Part shown: piece after piece, positions 9,667 through 20,739 of the stretch
Layout: each line of letters begins with the position of its first letter
Numbering within the stretch: the first letter of the stretch is position 1
Source: Dactylonectria macrodidyma
Taxonomy: Eukaryota; Ascomycota; Sordariomycetes; Hypocreales; Nectriaceae
Direction: 5' to 3'
DNA length: 64,000 bases
NCBI GenBank assembly: GCA_020744425.1
Contig: JAGMUV010000041.1
Location: 248,001-312,000, forward strand
Notes under the pieces: generated by a model
Seen by the model: the letters and a program-made list of their open reading frames with translations, nothing else
Databases searched by the model: none
What the model was told of the DNA's origin: nothing
Translations under genes and position numbers: made by a program

Positions 9667-12600
9667 TCACCTTGCGACCCATCCCTCCATCCGAATCACA
9701 GCAGTTGCCGTATCCATGAAGCGCTCAAACGCCTTGTTGCAGCTGTTCTTAGTAAAGGCATCTGCTAGGTTGTCTTCACCGCTGATCCAACGGATCTCAA
9801 ACAGCTCTCGGCGTTCGTATGACTGCCGAAGTGCCATTATATCGACCATCAGCCGTTTCTCTTGCGTTGTTCCGAGCTTTACCAGGCACTCGTATAGTGA
9901 GTACGAATCGGTGCATGCAATGGTGGGTACTGCTGGGAGATCCAGGCGTTCTAGCACTTGATTGATGGTGTTTGTAATAACGTAGGCCATATCTACGCCT
10001 GCCACCATGCCATAGACCTCTGAAGCCAAGGAACTACGGGTAATGCGTTTGCACTTTGTGGAGCTGTAATGCACAAGGTTGCCAGTTAGCGTAAAGGTAT
10101 CGTCGCTAACTGCTGTTTCGTTGCCTAGGATGATCGCAAATCCAAGCTGAGATGTCAGGTCAGGGTTATTTGCTAGAGACCCGTCTACGAAGACGAACAG
10201 CTTCGCAGTTGACAGGTCGATGGGCAGGTACCGGATGCCGCGGTCTTGGTGGTCTATTTGCCATTGCAGACGCTGATTCAGCGCCTTCGCCTGCTCGAGA
10301 GTTGGCTCTTGGTGCTGCGCTGCAGCAGACAGGTCGTAGCAGGCCTCGGGTTGGCAGATGGATGCAATGTATGCACCGCGCGCACGCTGTTCGGTGTACT
10401 GGGCCTTGATGGAAGCAGCGGTTGATTCAGGGGTGATCTCTAGGAGCTGCAGCTTTTCGCCTTGCCCCTTTTGCCGTAGTTGTATGATACCGGTTGCTGC
10501 ACACAGTGTGATGGTCCCGCCGTTGAAGGCAAGCGGTTTGTCCGGTTGTAGGCGTTCCTTGGGCTTTGCGGTAAAGCTGGCTGCCTGCAAGGCAGTATCT
10601 TCATGTCGGTCAAACGCTTCATCTGACACGCCGATGGTGTCGTCCGTTTGCATGCCAACGATGCCGAAGTGCTGGTTTTCCTTGGTAGTTATAAGCAGGC
10701 ACGGGTCGTACGTAGATGTTTCCATCTGGAGCTTTTCTCTATGGTGGGCGTAGTACGTGGCCCACCAGTAAGTGCCTGCCTCGGCGATGCCGTACAGCGG
10801 TTTCACCACCTTCATGATGGTGTTGTCCGGGTAGTGGTGCTGTATCTGTGTCGGCAGCTTGGCGAGGATGGTGCGGTTCAGCGGCATAGCCGCCTGGACA
10901 TACGCCTGCGTGATGTCTCGTAGCCATAGGTGCTGGCCACGAAGTAGCAGAGATGGTGCAAGTGCGAGGATCAACCGTTGGCTGGACCGTTGAATTGTAG
11001 GTGCTTGCGTTAAAATAGTGCGTTTTCCGTCGTCTGCGAAGCCCTGGATGACGAGGCGTGACTTCTCGTAGGGCTGTGAGGTGCCCTTGCCTTTGAGTTC
11101 GTTGACGATCCGGGAGCGGAAGATGCGGGTGCCCGAGTGCTGTTTCGGATCGAATGGAACGAACTCAAATACGCCTCTGCTGATGAGGGCGTCGATCTCC
11201 TTGTACGTGGATGCTACAAACGGCTCTCCAGGAGCTGTTATAATGCCTTCAGCACGCAATATAGCAACCAAGGCCTGATCGTCCTGTTCCTTCGACGATA
11301 GGTACGCTACCGTACACACGATGGGCAAGCTGACGTCCGTTTCGCTGATGTATACGGAGTGCTGTTGTGGGGGTTCGTCCTGTTCCACGGGGGCAAGTGG
11401 GTGTTTTCTGGGACGCCCGCGTCTCCGTCTTTGGGGAATTGGGTCTTGTGAGGTCGCCTGCTGCGGGAGATGTGACTTCCCGGGTCGACCTGGGCCACGT
11501 CTGGGCTGGGCTTGGGCTTGGGGGGGGGTATCGGGCGTAGTAGAAACGATGATCTCGTCGTGGATAGTGTTATTTTCGGCTGCTATTACTGCTGACGTAG
11601 GTGATGTAGTAAGCACTTGGTCTTCGGGATCATCGTGCCATGGCTTGACGGCAGTAGAGCGGAAGTCTCGTGGGCCGTGTGGCAGTTGCAGAGTGCAAGT
11701 CTGGCCAGCAGTTGCAATCAGGGTAAAAGGGCCTTGCCATCCCTTGTTCTCGCGCCACACGCGGACCTGTGATTGCAGTGGTAGGCTGATCGTAGGGGCC
11801 ATGTCAGGCCCGTTGCGGGCGGCCAGCGCTTCCTGGACCTTGCGTTTGGCTTGTAGGTGCTGCAGTTCCTTCATTGCTTTGTGAATTGCTGCAGCCCTCC
11901 GCACGTTAGATGGTGAGGGTGGTGAATCCTCGGTTATCCGTGGGTAGGAGCCAAAAACCAACAGTGTAGGCACAAGGCCGTTAGGGCCAGCAGTGTCATT
12001 GATAGCTTTGACGGCCATCTGGAGGGCGCTCTCTGGTAACACGGTATTGTCTGCTGATCTGATGATATAGTAGGCTCGCCGTAGTGCAGGGTGGGCTCGT
12101 TCGATCTTGCCAATGCTGTTATGTGCCTCAATAGGCACTTCCTTGACGCTGATTCCTGCAGCTCTTGCTGCCGCCTTGAATTCTGCGGCGTGGAAGTTGG
12201 TGCCGGCGTCGCAAACGATCCAGTCAGGGGGTCCTTGGTAAACATCTATCCAGCATAGGCGCAGTGCGTCCCACGTGTCTTGTGCTGATAGACTGCGGAG
12301 GAAACGGGCTGCCGTAAAGGATGTAGCTGTATCCACGACATGTAACACTTTGCCGTCGTCTAGGGTGACGACGTCAACCACAATCTCGTAGTTGAACTCG
12401 TAGTCGTCGCGCAATGTGAATTTGAAGCGGTTAGGCGGTGTCCCGTGTAGCTGACATTGGCTGCAGATGTCCGTGAGGGCTCTAATAGCGTTGATTTCCA
12501 CGTCGTGGCCTGCTTTATATAGCAGGTCATATAGGCGTTGCACGGATGGATGGCCACATCGGCGGTGTACTCGACGTAGCTCGGCCTCTGTCAGGTGGTT

Positions 12601-14844
12601 GAACGCCAGTGGTATCTCTGGCTGTAATAGCATCCATGGGTGGCCCCATTTGCGGATGACTGGTACAGTAAGTGCCCCTTTTCGAAGGACATTGGCTAGG
12701 TTATCAAATGTGATGCCCATGCGGTCCATGTCTGCTAAGCAGAGCAGAAACGGCGTATCTGCTGGCACCACGTGAAACACCATCTGACCAAGCGGTGTAG
12801 GCACGTCGATCGTGCCTGTGGAGTAGGTAGGGGGCCCGGCTCCGAAGGTGATCTTGGAGCCTGCTGCTGTCTGGTTCAATGCTAGGCTTGGGAGCTGTTT
12901 TTGCAGTGCTATGAACTGCTGGTTGCCAGCAGTAGAAAGACCGGAAGCTCCTGTGTCTGGCAATATCCCCTGAAAAATGTCTCTGTACCGGGCCTGCAGT
13001 GTAAATGCATATGCGGATTCCGTCGTATATGTGGGAGCAGTCGGGAGACGGCCTGTGAAGGCGTGGTACATTGCCTGATTAGCTAGTTGGTTAGCGAGGG
13101 CGGGGCCATCAATCGTCGTTGTCGATGTGAAGTAGCTGGTGAAGAACTGTTGGGAGTCTTCCCACGCAGCATCCTCTTCGCTGCTAGGCTCGTTGTTCCT
13201 GCTGTCTGCGAGTTCCTGGAAGTACTGCTGTACGAGATCAGGGCTGCCGCTGCGTGACAGCGTTACAGTTGGTTCAGGGCCTTCGTGCCACGTTAAAAAC
13301 GCCTTGTAGGAGGATTGCGAAGTGCTGGTGGCTGCCCTGTTGGTCCTGAATTTCCGGTAGGCCTGTGTTCGTTCGTCTGCTGTATGCCTTGTGGACCAGC
13401 AGTCGGGCTTGTTGCAGACGTAACACTTCTTGCTCTGGGAGCTGGGATTAGAGCCGCGGTTGCCGTACTTCGTATCTCTCCCTTGGCCACGGAACGTTCG
13501 GTCCGTCCAGTACTGTACTGGGTTGCTGGTGGGTTCTTGAGGGAGCGTTGCAGCGGTATGGAAATGCTGCGTTGACGCTGCTAGCTTAATAGAACCGCGG
13601 ATCTGTTGGATAACGCCCTCGCAATCTACTGCAGGTCGGTATAGCGCGTTGGCGCACTCGGGTTGGCCGTAGCAGGCGTTGATGATTTGCTCCTTGAGAG
13701 CAATTCTGCTGCCACTGACCGTAGGTAGTGCGCTGTGGAGTAATGTTATCCTTTCCAGTAGTAACTCGAAGACTTCGCTCTTTGACTTTGCTGGGTGCTC
13801 GGTTATCATCTTCGCAAGTGTAATAGACCGCCACTCTGACAGGTACGTCTGCTGCATCTCTTCGGGCTCGAAGTGCTGTAACGTCTGTTGTACCATGTGT
13901 ATGAACTGCATTACTGGGCGGGTCCGGGCGAGGTTCGAGAAGTAAAAGCGTAATGCCCGTCCCTTCAGCATCAGGGAGAATACATGTGAAAATTGCGTCT
14001 GCGGAATTGAAACTTTACCGCAGAAGTCCCGGAAAATCAGCAGCTTGTTCTCTAACACGTCATATATGTCGCCACCGTATTTGTTGTCGTCGGTGTACAT
14101 CTTAGAGAGGTCTGTCACCTGCCGTGAGGTAGGGACATCTGGCTCCGTGGGTGTGTCAGTTGCTGTTAACGGTGCTGTATGTCGTGGGGTGTCATACTGC
14201 AGCTGCTGCTGCTGCTGGTGATGTATAGCTGGGGCTGGAGGTGGAGTGGTATTCTCGGGGCTTGGCAACTGCAGTTGCAGTGGCCGTACTGGGGCTGTGA
14301 CTGCTGCCTTCGCAAGGACTGCTGGGTCCTCCTTGAGGTGTTCCCTGAATCTGGGGATCTTGTCGAGGTTGTTGAGGAACCTGGGGTATTTGCTAGCAGT
14401 TTGTTCGATCTCTAGGTCTGTCCATACGTGGTACTGCTGTAAAGCGGTTGCCACGTTGATGGCGTGGGCCTGGCGGTTGGTGCCCATCCATATACCTTGT
14501 TCTAGCATGAACGACCTTAGTATCTTGCAGGCTTTCTTGTTGACCCGGAAGTGCTGTTCTTCAAACTCTTCGAAGTCATCATAGGCTCGGGCCCATAGGT
14601 AACGGCCGTACAAGCCCTGGCGCTTATAGGCTGTTACATTGAAGAGAATGAAGGAGCCGATGTGCTGTTCCGAAGGTGGGTTACTTTCATCGTCCAGATC
14701 TAGCAGGTTGAGTTTGCCCCAAAGTGCTGGATCAATGAAGTCCTGGTATTCCTCGGGAATAGGCGTTCCCCTTGACGTCCCCTTGAGGGTATCGCCACTG
14801 CTGTTGTCGCTGCTCTGGGAGCTGTCTGGCGTCTCTGATGTCAT
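9667..14844 (-). CDS. Copia gag-pol polyprotein (1725 aa), intact
   Basis: One uninterrupted frame encodes all retrotransposon functions. Gag ends with a zinc-knuckle-like CYVCNKPDCWSTRH (about residue 475). The aspartic protease follows with PDTGASG (about 626). Integrase shows the His/Cys zinc site (HRRCGH ... CSQC, from about 760) and the D-D-E core (VVDVV about 825, CDAGTNF about 876, GKIERAH about 916). Reverse transcriptase has LRDITQAYVQAAMP (about 1310) and the catalytic box MQTDDT (about 1400), the variant of YVDD expected in this fungal group. RNase H closes with FVDGSL, ASEVYG, CTDSYSLY and DNLADAFTK. There is no frameshift or stop between gag and pol. Start at the ATG at 14844. 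The element appears capable of movement. Confidence 0.95.
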   Translation of the reverse strand: MTSETPDSSQSSDNSSGDTLKGTSRGTPIPEEYQDFIDPALWGKLNLLDLDDESNPPSEQHIGSFILFNVTAYKRQGLYGRYLWARAYDDFEEFEEQHFRVNKKACKILRSFMLEQGIWMGTNRQAHAINVATALQQYHVWTDLEIEQTASKYPRFLNNLDKIPRFREHLKEDPAVLAKAAVTAPVRPLQLQLPSPENTTPPPAPAIHHQQQQQLQYDTPRHTAPLTATDTPTEPDVPTSRQVTDLSKMYTDDNKYGGDIYDVLENKLLIFRDFCGKVSIPQTQFSHVFSLMLKGRALRFYFSNLARTRPVMQFIHMVQQTLQHFEPEEMQQTYLSEWRSITLAKMITEHPAKSKSEVFELLLERITLLHSALPTVSGSRIALKEQIINACYGQPECANALYRPAVDCEGVIQQIRGSIKLAASTQHFHTAATLPQEPTSNPVQYWTDRTFRGQGRDTKYGNRGSNPSSQSKKCYVCNKPDCWSTRHTADERTQAYRKFRTNRAATSTSQSSYKAFLTWHEGPEPTVTLSRSGSPDLVQQYFQELADSRNNEPSSEEDAAWEDSQQFFTSYFTSTTTIDGPALANQLANQAMYHAFTGRLPTAPTYTTESAYAFTLQARYRDIFQGILPDTGASGLSTAGNQQFIALQKQLPSLALNQTAAGSKITFGAGPPTYSTGTIDVPTPLGQMVFHVVPADTPFLLCLADMDRMGITFDNLANVLRKGALTVPVIRKWGHPWMLLQPEIPLAFNHLTEAELRRVHRRCGHPSVQRLYDLLYKAGHDVEINAIRALTDICSQCQLHGTPPNRFKFTLRDDYEFNYEIVVDVVTLDDGKVLHVVDTATSFTAARFLRSLSAQDTWDALRLCWIDVYQGPPDWIVCDAGTNFHAAEFKAAARAAGISVKEVPIEAHNSIGKIERAHPALRRAYYIIRSADNTVLPESALQMAVKAINDTAGPNGLVPTLLVFGSYPRITEDSPPSPSNVRRAAAIHKAMKELQHLQAKRKVQEALAARNGPDMAPTISLPLQSQVRVWRENKGWQGPFTLIATAGQTCTLQLPHGPRDFRSTAVKPWHDDPEDQVLTTSPTSAVIAAENNTIHDEIIVSTTPDTPPQAQAQPRRGPGRPGKSHLPQQATSQDPIPQRRRRGRPRKHPLAPVEQDEPPQQHSVYISETDVSLPIVCTVAYLSSKEQDDQALVAILRAEGIITAPGEPFVASTYKEIDALISRGVFEFVPFDPKQHSGTRIFRSRIVNELKGKGTSQPYEKSRLVIQGFADDGKRTILTQAPTIQRSSQRLILALAPSLLLRGQHLWLRDITQAYVQAAMPLNRTILAKLPTQIQHHYPDNTIMKVVKPLYGIAEAGTYWWATYYAHHREKLQMETSTYDPCLLITTKENQHFGIVGMQTDDTIGVSDEAFDRHEDTALQAASFTAKPKERLQPDKPLAFNGGTITLCAATGIIQLRQKGQGEKLQLLEITPESTAASIKAQYTEQRARGAYIASICQPEACYDLSAAAQHQEPTLEQAKALNQRLQWQIDHQDRGIRYLPIDLSTAKLFVFVDGSLANNPDLTSQLGFAIILGNETAVSDDTFTLTGNLVHYSSTKCKRITRSSLASEVYGMVAGVDMAYVITNTINQVLERLDLPAVPTIACTDSYSLYECLVKLGTTQEKRLMVDIMALRQSYERRELFEIRWISGEDNLADAFTKNSCNKAFERFMDTATAVIRMEGWVAR

Positions 14845-15317
14845 CTTAGGTATTGCTTGCTAGCGTACCTTATGAAACCTTATGAAACTGATGATGTGAT
14901 GGTGTGGCTGGTTAGCCCTGATCGGGCTAATGCTGCCCCTTATTGCTTTGTTGTCAGGGTCTCCGGGATTCCCACGTCCTTGGGTGACGATGGTACTCCG
15001 TAGTCTTGTCGATTGTGATCGGGTGGCTGCTGTTGCTGTGGTTATATAACCGTTGAAGCAGCTGTTGTCGTGCGTGATGGACGCGCCTAGCTGGGCCTTG
15101 GAAGGGGAGCTAGGATGAGGGTGCCGGTGATCTAGCTGGGCCAGTGACGGGGAGCTAGATGAACCGGTTTCCTGGTAGCACAGTAGCTACGATAGTGAGG
15201 GGCTGTTGGCGCGTAATGGGCCGAAGCCAGCTATATCGTAACTGCTGTCTCTTCTGATGAACCTTGCTGATCTGCGGTATTCTGAGTGGTGGACCTGGTA
15301 GGTTAACCACTGATCAG

Positions 15318-15578
15318 TGTTGGATAACTCAGGTATCCTGCTGTTATAGCAATTGCTCTTTCGGGCGGGTGAGACGTCAAAACCGTGATGGTTAACTTGG
15401 TGTTTTACTTGATGTCTAAAGAACAGAATCTAGGCTAGGTAATAGGGCCACGAAGTGGCCCTATATCTAGCAGGGAGGCACCTGCACGTGCCCTTACAGC
15501 TGTTACTAGCTGTGGTCTACACACGTGGGTGCCTACGATCCTGGCGCTAGCCCTGGCAGTGTTAGTGATATTCCAACA
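15318..15578 (-). repeat. 5' LTR of the Copia element
   Basis: It is 261 bp and identical by eye to the repeat at 9207-9467, including the internal hairpin. In the transcribed (minus) direction this is the promoter-bearing LTR. Confidence 0.95.
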
Positions 15579-15918
15579 GTTACCTTGTAGTCGAATAAAG
15601 GGAAGAAGGCGCCCAGGAGCTAACGAGGATATTGTAAGTAGCGGAGCGTAGATACGGTATGGAGGTCGACTAGCATCTCTTGCTCGAGTGCTTTGCACGT
15701 CTCTGTCGCCATGACATCTGTTTTGTTCTTCTTCCGTAGCAGAGCATGAGCTGTGCTGAGTGAGCCGACCGCGCGAACAAGGTCGAGATTGACATTGAAA
15801 CCAGAATCGATGACCCCGAGGCAACTCTCAAGATGTACATGATTTTCACTTCAGTGAACATCGTCGGTGAATCCTGAACGACCATCACGGCATGTTCTCG
15901 TGGCCTCTGAGACCGCGA
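15579..15918. other. Unexplained spacer between Copia LTR and LINE
   Basis: On the minus strand one frame reads on from the LINE RNase H for a short way. A second open stretch (about 15640-15850) encodes VNLDLVRAVGSLSTAHALL, which I do not recognise. It could be the decayed LINE 3' end or an unrelated host exon cut by the Copia insertion. Confidence 0.35.
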
Positions 15919-18900
15919 TCAATTGGAACTCAGGAACTGGGCCTGAGAGGATTCCGATGGCTGTCCTAGCAAGCCAGCTGCTGCTGACGTATTGTCAAGG
16001 CAGATGTAAATACATAAGCCTGGCTCTGACGAAGTCAGGCTCGCTGCGCGTCGTAGGCCTGCGAGGGCGCCGGCTACTTCTGCGTCAAACACATTGACGG
16101 GCCCTAGCCGGGCTAGGCCCTTGCCAATCGTGTGATTATTGCGATGAATGACGTATCCGTAACCTGCGGCCCCTCCGTATGATCGGGATCCATCTAAGTA
16201 GACGATGAGATCATCTGCGGATAGGGTCTTGATCCAGGAGAGGAAAGTGGGGACCGCGACGTCTTTCGGTTGTATGTGTAGTTGAACAGGGCTGTATTTC
16301 TGTTGAAGTCGGGTCTTATATATCGGCTTTTGACCCGACCTGGGGGCTGGGACAGGAGTCCTTGCTGTAAGCGGGTGCCTTGGATCCAGGGACTGGAGCC
16401 GGGCTGCGTGCCGTAGGCGTATAGCTTCCAGCAGCTGGTCAACTGGTGGGATGCCGCTGTCACGATACAGGGCGGCCACAGGGGTCGTCTTCCAGGTTGG
16501 GAGGATGCTGCGGATGCCGATATGTAAGACGCTTTTAAGGCGGTCAAGAAGGTGGTCGATCCTTGCCGAGACCTGGGACCCTTCTCTTTGTGATCGTAAC
16601 GGCGGCGCTATCTTTCCCGGGTACTAAGCCTCAGCCCCGTAGAATAGAATAGGAAGGACGCAGGCCTTGATAGCGAGGCGGACTTTATCAGGGGGAGGGC
16701 CGCGAGCTGTATTGGCGAGGCCTCGCAGGAGCTTCTTATCCAGCCAGACGCCTATCCAGCGCAAAGCTTCTTCCGGCGCCTTAGTCTGTCCGTCGTGTAC
16801 AATAGTCGGGCTGCTATCTTCTCGTCTCCGCGAGAAGTGCATTATCTCTCTCTTTGCTGGGTCGAAGCTGACCTCATTGCGGAAGCCCCAGTATTGTATC
16901 TCTTCGATGTTGATCTCCGCTTCGTCTGTAGTCTCGCGAAGCGCATCTCCAATGTGAAGGGATGCGATATCGTCTGCATCGCCGTAGCGTATAATAGTAA
17001 TCGGATTGAATCCAGGGCAAGGGCTCGGCTTGATCCTGACCTTATAGATCGGCTCGGTGTAAAGCAGGAAAAGGATCGGCGAGACAGGCGAGCCTTGAGG
17101 GAGGCCGCATTTTAAGGCAGATAGAGGCGTAACCGCGTCTTGGAAATGGACCCAGGCTGTGCGGTCAGACATAAAAGAGGCCACCCAGCGGACCAGCGGG
17201 TCAGGCCAGCCCTGTTGACGGAGGCGCAGCAAAGGTCGGTTCCGCAGGACTGTATCAAAGGCGCCCTGTACGTCCATCGTAACAAGGGTCGCAGCGAGCC
17301 CTCGCCCGAGGGCAGCTTCGATGTCATGTACCCGGGCGGCGATGAGGTCCACAGCAGACCTCTTCGTCAGGGCGCCGGCTTGGTTCTTATGCAGGGCCTT
17401 CCGGTCGATCGCAATAAAGGCGAGGCGTCTCGCGACCAGCCTCTCTAATCCTTTGCCAAGGCAAGATAATAGAGAGATTGGTCTCCAAGCGCGCGGGGAA
17501 GAAAGTTCTCTCTTTTCGGGCTTGGGGATTATAATAACCTCTGCGCCTTTAAACGCCTTCGGGTGGTGCCCCAAACAGAGACACCTCTCGTGGAGCCACT
17601 GGATGCATTCGCCGATAACCGGCCAGCAGGTCCGGATAATCGCTGTGGTCACATTTTTTGCGCCAGGAGATGTGTTTCCGGTCTTCGACGTCACATCTTC
17701 CGCTTCCTCAGCTGAAATTAGCGTAGAGATGGGAAGGTTAGGGGCGTCGGTTATCGGGGCCCACGGACCCTCAATATCGTCCCCTGCGTCTAGCCGCTCG
17801 AGCGTAGCTTTACGGAGGGCATTTGCTTTATCCTCCTGTGTTTCGAAGACCTCGTCTCCGAGCTGGAGAGGCGGGGGCAGGAAGACGCTTTGGGTACGGA
17901 CGACCCAACCCGCGATACGGAAGATATCGGCGTTCGTAGTCGCATTGTTTGATAATATCCCGCCAAAAGTCGATTTTTGCCTTCTTAGCGACCTTACAGA
18001 AATCATCTTTAGCCAGTAAAGCAGGCCCCAGCTCCTCGGGGTCCTGTCTCTTAGCTGTTCGGTATTGCGCGTGCGCATTGGCGCAGACCTTTGTCCACCA
18101 CGGCGCGGAGCGCCCGTTCCGTTGTAGGCAGCGGCCGACGACCTTGATTGGATCTTGTAAGAGCTGGAGCAGCTGGGCTGCTGCGTAGTCCAATTCCTCA
18201 GCTGTTATTGCGGTTGTTGGCAGGAAGTCTTGTCCCTGTGAGACGACCTCGGCGAGCCGGGCTAGGTCGCCGGGGTCCGAGATCCGGATCCGGATCCGGC
18301 TGGGTTGCGGTGGGGCTGGCCGTTGGATTGGAAGAGAGATGCTAAGTGTCGTAGTCTGAGCTAGTAGCCAGATGGTCCTCAACTCTAGCTTGTGCTGTGG
18401 GGATATTTGATATCGAGAGATCGAGTGTATTATTGTATTCATTAGTCGGTTGGTTCGGCTGGTTGAGGATGGCGAGATCGTTATCTTCAACCCAAGCTGC
18501 GATCCGGCCCCCTTGGTTCCGATGGGGCCCTGACTGCCAGAGCGTGTGCGAGGCGTTGAAGTCTCCGGCGATAAGGCAACGATTAGGGACTTCCAAGCTA
18601 TTAAGGAAGTTGAGGGTCTCTAGTGTAGCCGGTTGACGATAGATATTAAGAAAGGAGATACCGCCAGCTCGTATTAGAAGGATATCTCGGGAAAGCGTAG
18701 GCTTGAGTTGGTCGGCGTTTAGCTTGCTACGGAGGGACACATAGGTCATGACCCTCGGGTGTGTGCTATTTCCAACCCAGGTTGATGTGGGGAGAAGGTT
18801 CGATATGCAGTGTGGTTCTTTGTCGTGCAGCGGTTATTCCGCGTGCTGGTCCAAGGCTCTTGGCGCATCACTACATCATATTCGCCTCTATCAGCAAGGG

Positions 18901-19000
18901 CTAGCGCACAGTCGTGCGATGCCGAGTCCTTGCCGACGTTGGCTTGGAAGATGCGTAATGGTCTCTTGTCGGTGGTCTGTTGCGAAGGACGTCCTACCAT
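15919..19000 (-). pseudogene. LINE ORF2 (endonuclease, reverse transcriptase, RNase H), inactivated
   Basis: The AP-type endonuclease starts LRIFQANVGKDS and shows QEPW and GDFNASH, but its catalytic SDH reads SDY. Frameshifts follow near 18750, 18345 and 17945. The RT retains IIIPKPEKRE, RPISLLSCLGKGLE, DVQGAFDTV and GLPQGSPVSPILF, but the catalytic YADD box reads DADD (about 16965-16985). After GAEA, a TAG at 16624-16626 replaces the conserved Trp, and the same frame continues into RNase H. There VYLDGSRS, DAEVAGAL and CLDNTSA preserve the catalytic acids. The RNase H domain is truncated after SSQAQFL. At least two of three enzymes are therefore catalytically dead. Confidence 0.85.
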
Positions 19001-20678
19001 GTAGGGGTATCAGGGGCTTGTCGTCTGCGCTTGTTCGGCGAGGGCGGGGGCGTCCCTTCCGTAGGTCGTAGGGTCAGCGCCTGGCACGGCGATGAGGGTC
19101 GGGCCCCGGACTCAGGGGCCGGGGATGAAGGACCGGCTGCGGCTGCGGCTGCGGCCACCTCCGGGTGGAGCTGGCGGAAGAGCCTTTCGCCGATTTCCCT
19201 GATCCCTCTCTTTTCCGGCTGTCTTAATCGCTTTAGGACTCCCTTTTGTCGTGGGGGCCGGGCAGGGCATTTCCCATCATCAGCTGGATGAGGGGCCTCG
19301 GCAATTGAGGCATTGGGTCTCGTATTCGCAGGGCATCCCCTCGTGGGGGGTCCTTCCGCAGCTGACACAACGGTCGCAGCTATGTCGCGAGTGGTAGTCC
19401 CAGCAGAGGTTACATTGATTGGCTTTGGCGGTCTTCCTGATTAGCCTCGCTAGCCGGCTCGTCCCAAAGAGACGGAAGGGGTGCTTCGGCTGCTTTAGGA
19501 AGGAAATGAGCAATCTTTGTCGGTTGAGTGGGGTCGTCGTGACGGGAGGGGCGGCAGCTAACAGCCCGTAGACCTGTCTGAGCCTCCACTTCGTCCCTTA
19601 GGGCAGCTTCGTAATCCACGGTCTTTCCTAGTAGGTCCGTCAGGGACCTTGGGCATTCGGGGACCACGTAAGTGATCCATTTCGTCGCGAGCTCAACAGC
19701 ATCAGCGCCTAGGGCCGGAGCCCAGCAGGCTTCTTCGTTGATGATCTTATTGCGGGATGTCGAGGTTCGCTGGGCGGATAGCCCAGCCGGTCTTGGTCCT
19801 GGATGCTTGCGGAATAGCGTCAAACTTGATGCCTTGCTTGTCGGCTAAGTGGGTTCGTATTGCAAAAGGTTGCTTTTCCCAGGCAGGGGATTTCTCGTGG
19901 AGCCGTATGAAGACCCTAGGATCATCGTAGGCTACAGCAGAGTTTTCTTGCTGCTGGTGTTCGTGTGGTCGTCTGGCCTGGGGGGGGCCAGGGGGTTGTC
20001 GTTGGGGGCCAGGGGCGGTCCCACGGGCAGTTTGAAATTCGTCGTCGAGCGGCGCGGCGAGGCGTCTCAGGAGGTCAGCTGCGAGGGCAGAAGCGTATGA
20101 TCGAACGGGATGTGAGGCTGCTGGCGGCTGGCTATCGCCATTCAGGGCATTTGCCCAATGGCTGAGGAAGCTCTGCGACATCTCTTGAGCAAAGCAGAAC
20201 ATTCCTCCCGGTGGGAACCGCTTCGCTGTTTCGTCAAAGGCTGCGCAGAAGGTCCTGAAGACCTTCATTTTGTCATCTAGAATAGCCTGGCTTTCGACTG
20301 CGACTCCGGCTGCAGCTGCAGAGAGGTGGATGGCGATAGCAGGCTCCGAGACCTTGCTGTGTTCGAAGACATCGCTGCTGGGGGGGGGCTGTGAGGGCCG
20401 GGCTGTGAGCTGGGCTGAGGGCTGGGTTGAGGGCTGGGTTGAATAGGAAGGTCTAGTGCAGCTTCAAGCACATCCTTCACGCTGATTTCGATAAAGGCCT
20501 CTTCTCCCAAGAGGACAGAGCCTGGCGCGGGCGTTGGAGTACTGACTTCCGGGATCATACCTTCGGAGATGTCATATTCGCTACCTTGAATGAGAGCAGC
20601 TCTCGCAATCTGAGGGAGGTGCAGAGGGGTTCGAGGCTCCAGATCAATGGGTATGGGGGCGTCTGGCACAGAGGCCAT
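18994..20678 (-). pseudogene. LINE ORF1 (Gag-like, three CCHC-type zinc knuckles), frameshifted
   Basis: The protein is split over at least four frames. The start (20678) is Pro/Gln/Ser-rich. The middle contains the nucleic-acid-binding block RVFIRLHEKSPAW, TGWAIRPANLDI and the conserved VDYEAALRDEVEAQTG. The C-terminal part has zinc knuckles starting CNLCWDYHSRHSC, CVSCGRTPHEGMPC and CLNCRG, where the last one resumes after a shift as DDGKCPARPP. In an active element this protein binds the LINE RNA. Frameshifts fall near 20270, 19750, 19500 and 19350. Confidence 0.82.
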
Positions 20679-20739
20679 CGCAAGGAAGGTAGGGTGATCA
20701 GGTAGGTGTTAACAGATTAGGTGTGTGGCTGGCCAAATC

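Larger units (their letters stand above)
9207..15578 (-). mobile_element. Complete Ty1/Copia LTR retrotransposon (6.4 kb)
   Basis: Two 261-bp direct repeats, 9207-9467 and 15318-15578, start TGTTGGA and end TCCAACA. They flank a single 1725-codon gag-pol frame on the minus strand. By eye the LTRs are identical over all 261 bases, which implies a recent insertion and no RIP since. The 5-bp flanks differ (AATAC on the left, GTTAC on the right), so the expected target duplication is missing. The internal part includes about 200 bp between the pol stop and the 3' LTR, and about 470 bp of leader upstream of gag. I could not assign a primer-binding site with confidence. Confidence 0.95.
15919..20700 (-). 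mobile_element. Tad1-like non-LTR retrotransposon (LINE), degenerate
   Basis: The minus strand carries ORF1 (Gag-like with CCHC knuckles, about 20678-18994) and ORF2 (endonuclease, RT, RNase H, about 19000-15919). All domains are recognisable, but several frameshifts break both ORFs. The 3' part of RNase H and any 3' UTR or tail are missing at about 15919. The 5' end lies near 20700-20740, where it abuts a Helitron fragment, so the LINE probably inserted into that Helitron copy. Confidence 0.88.

Noticed and set aside
16667..18019. Several plus-strand frames of 96-232 residues opposite the LINE RT
   Set aside because: Antisense shadows of a clear RT coding region.
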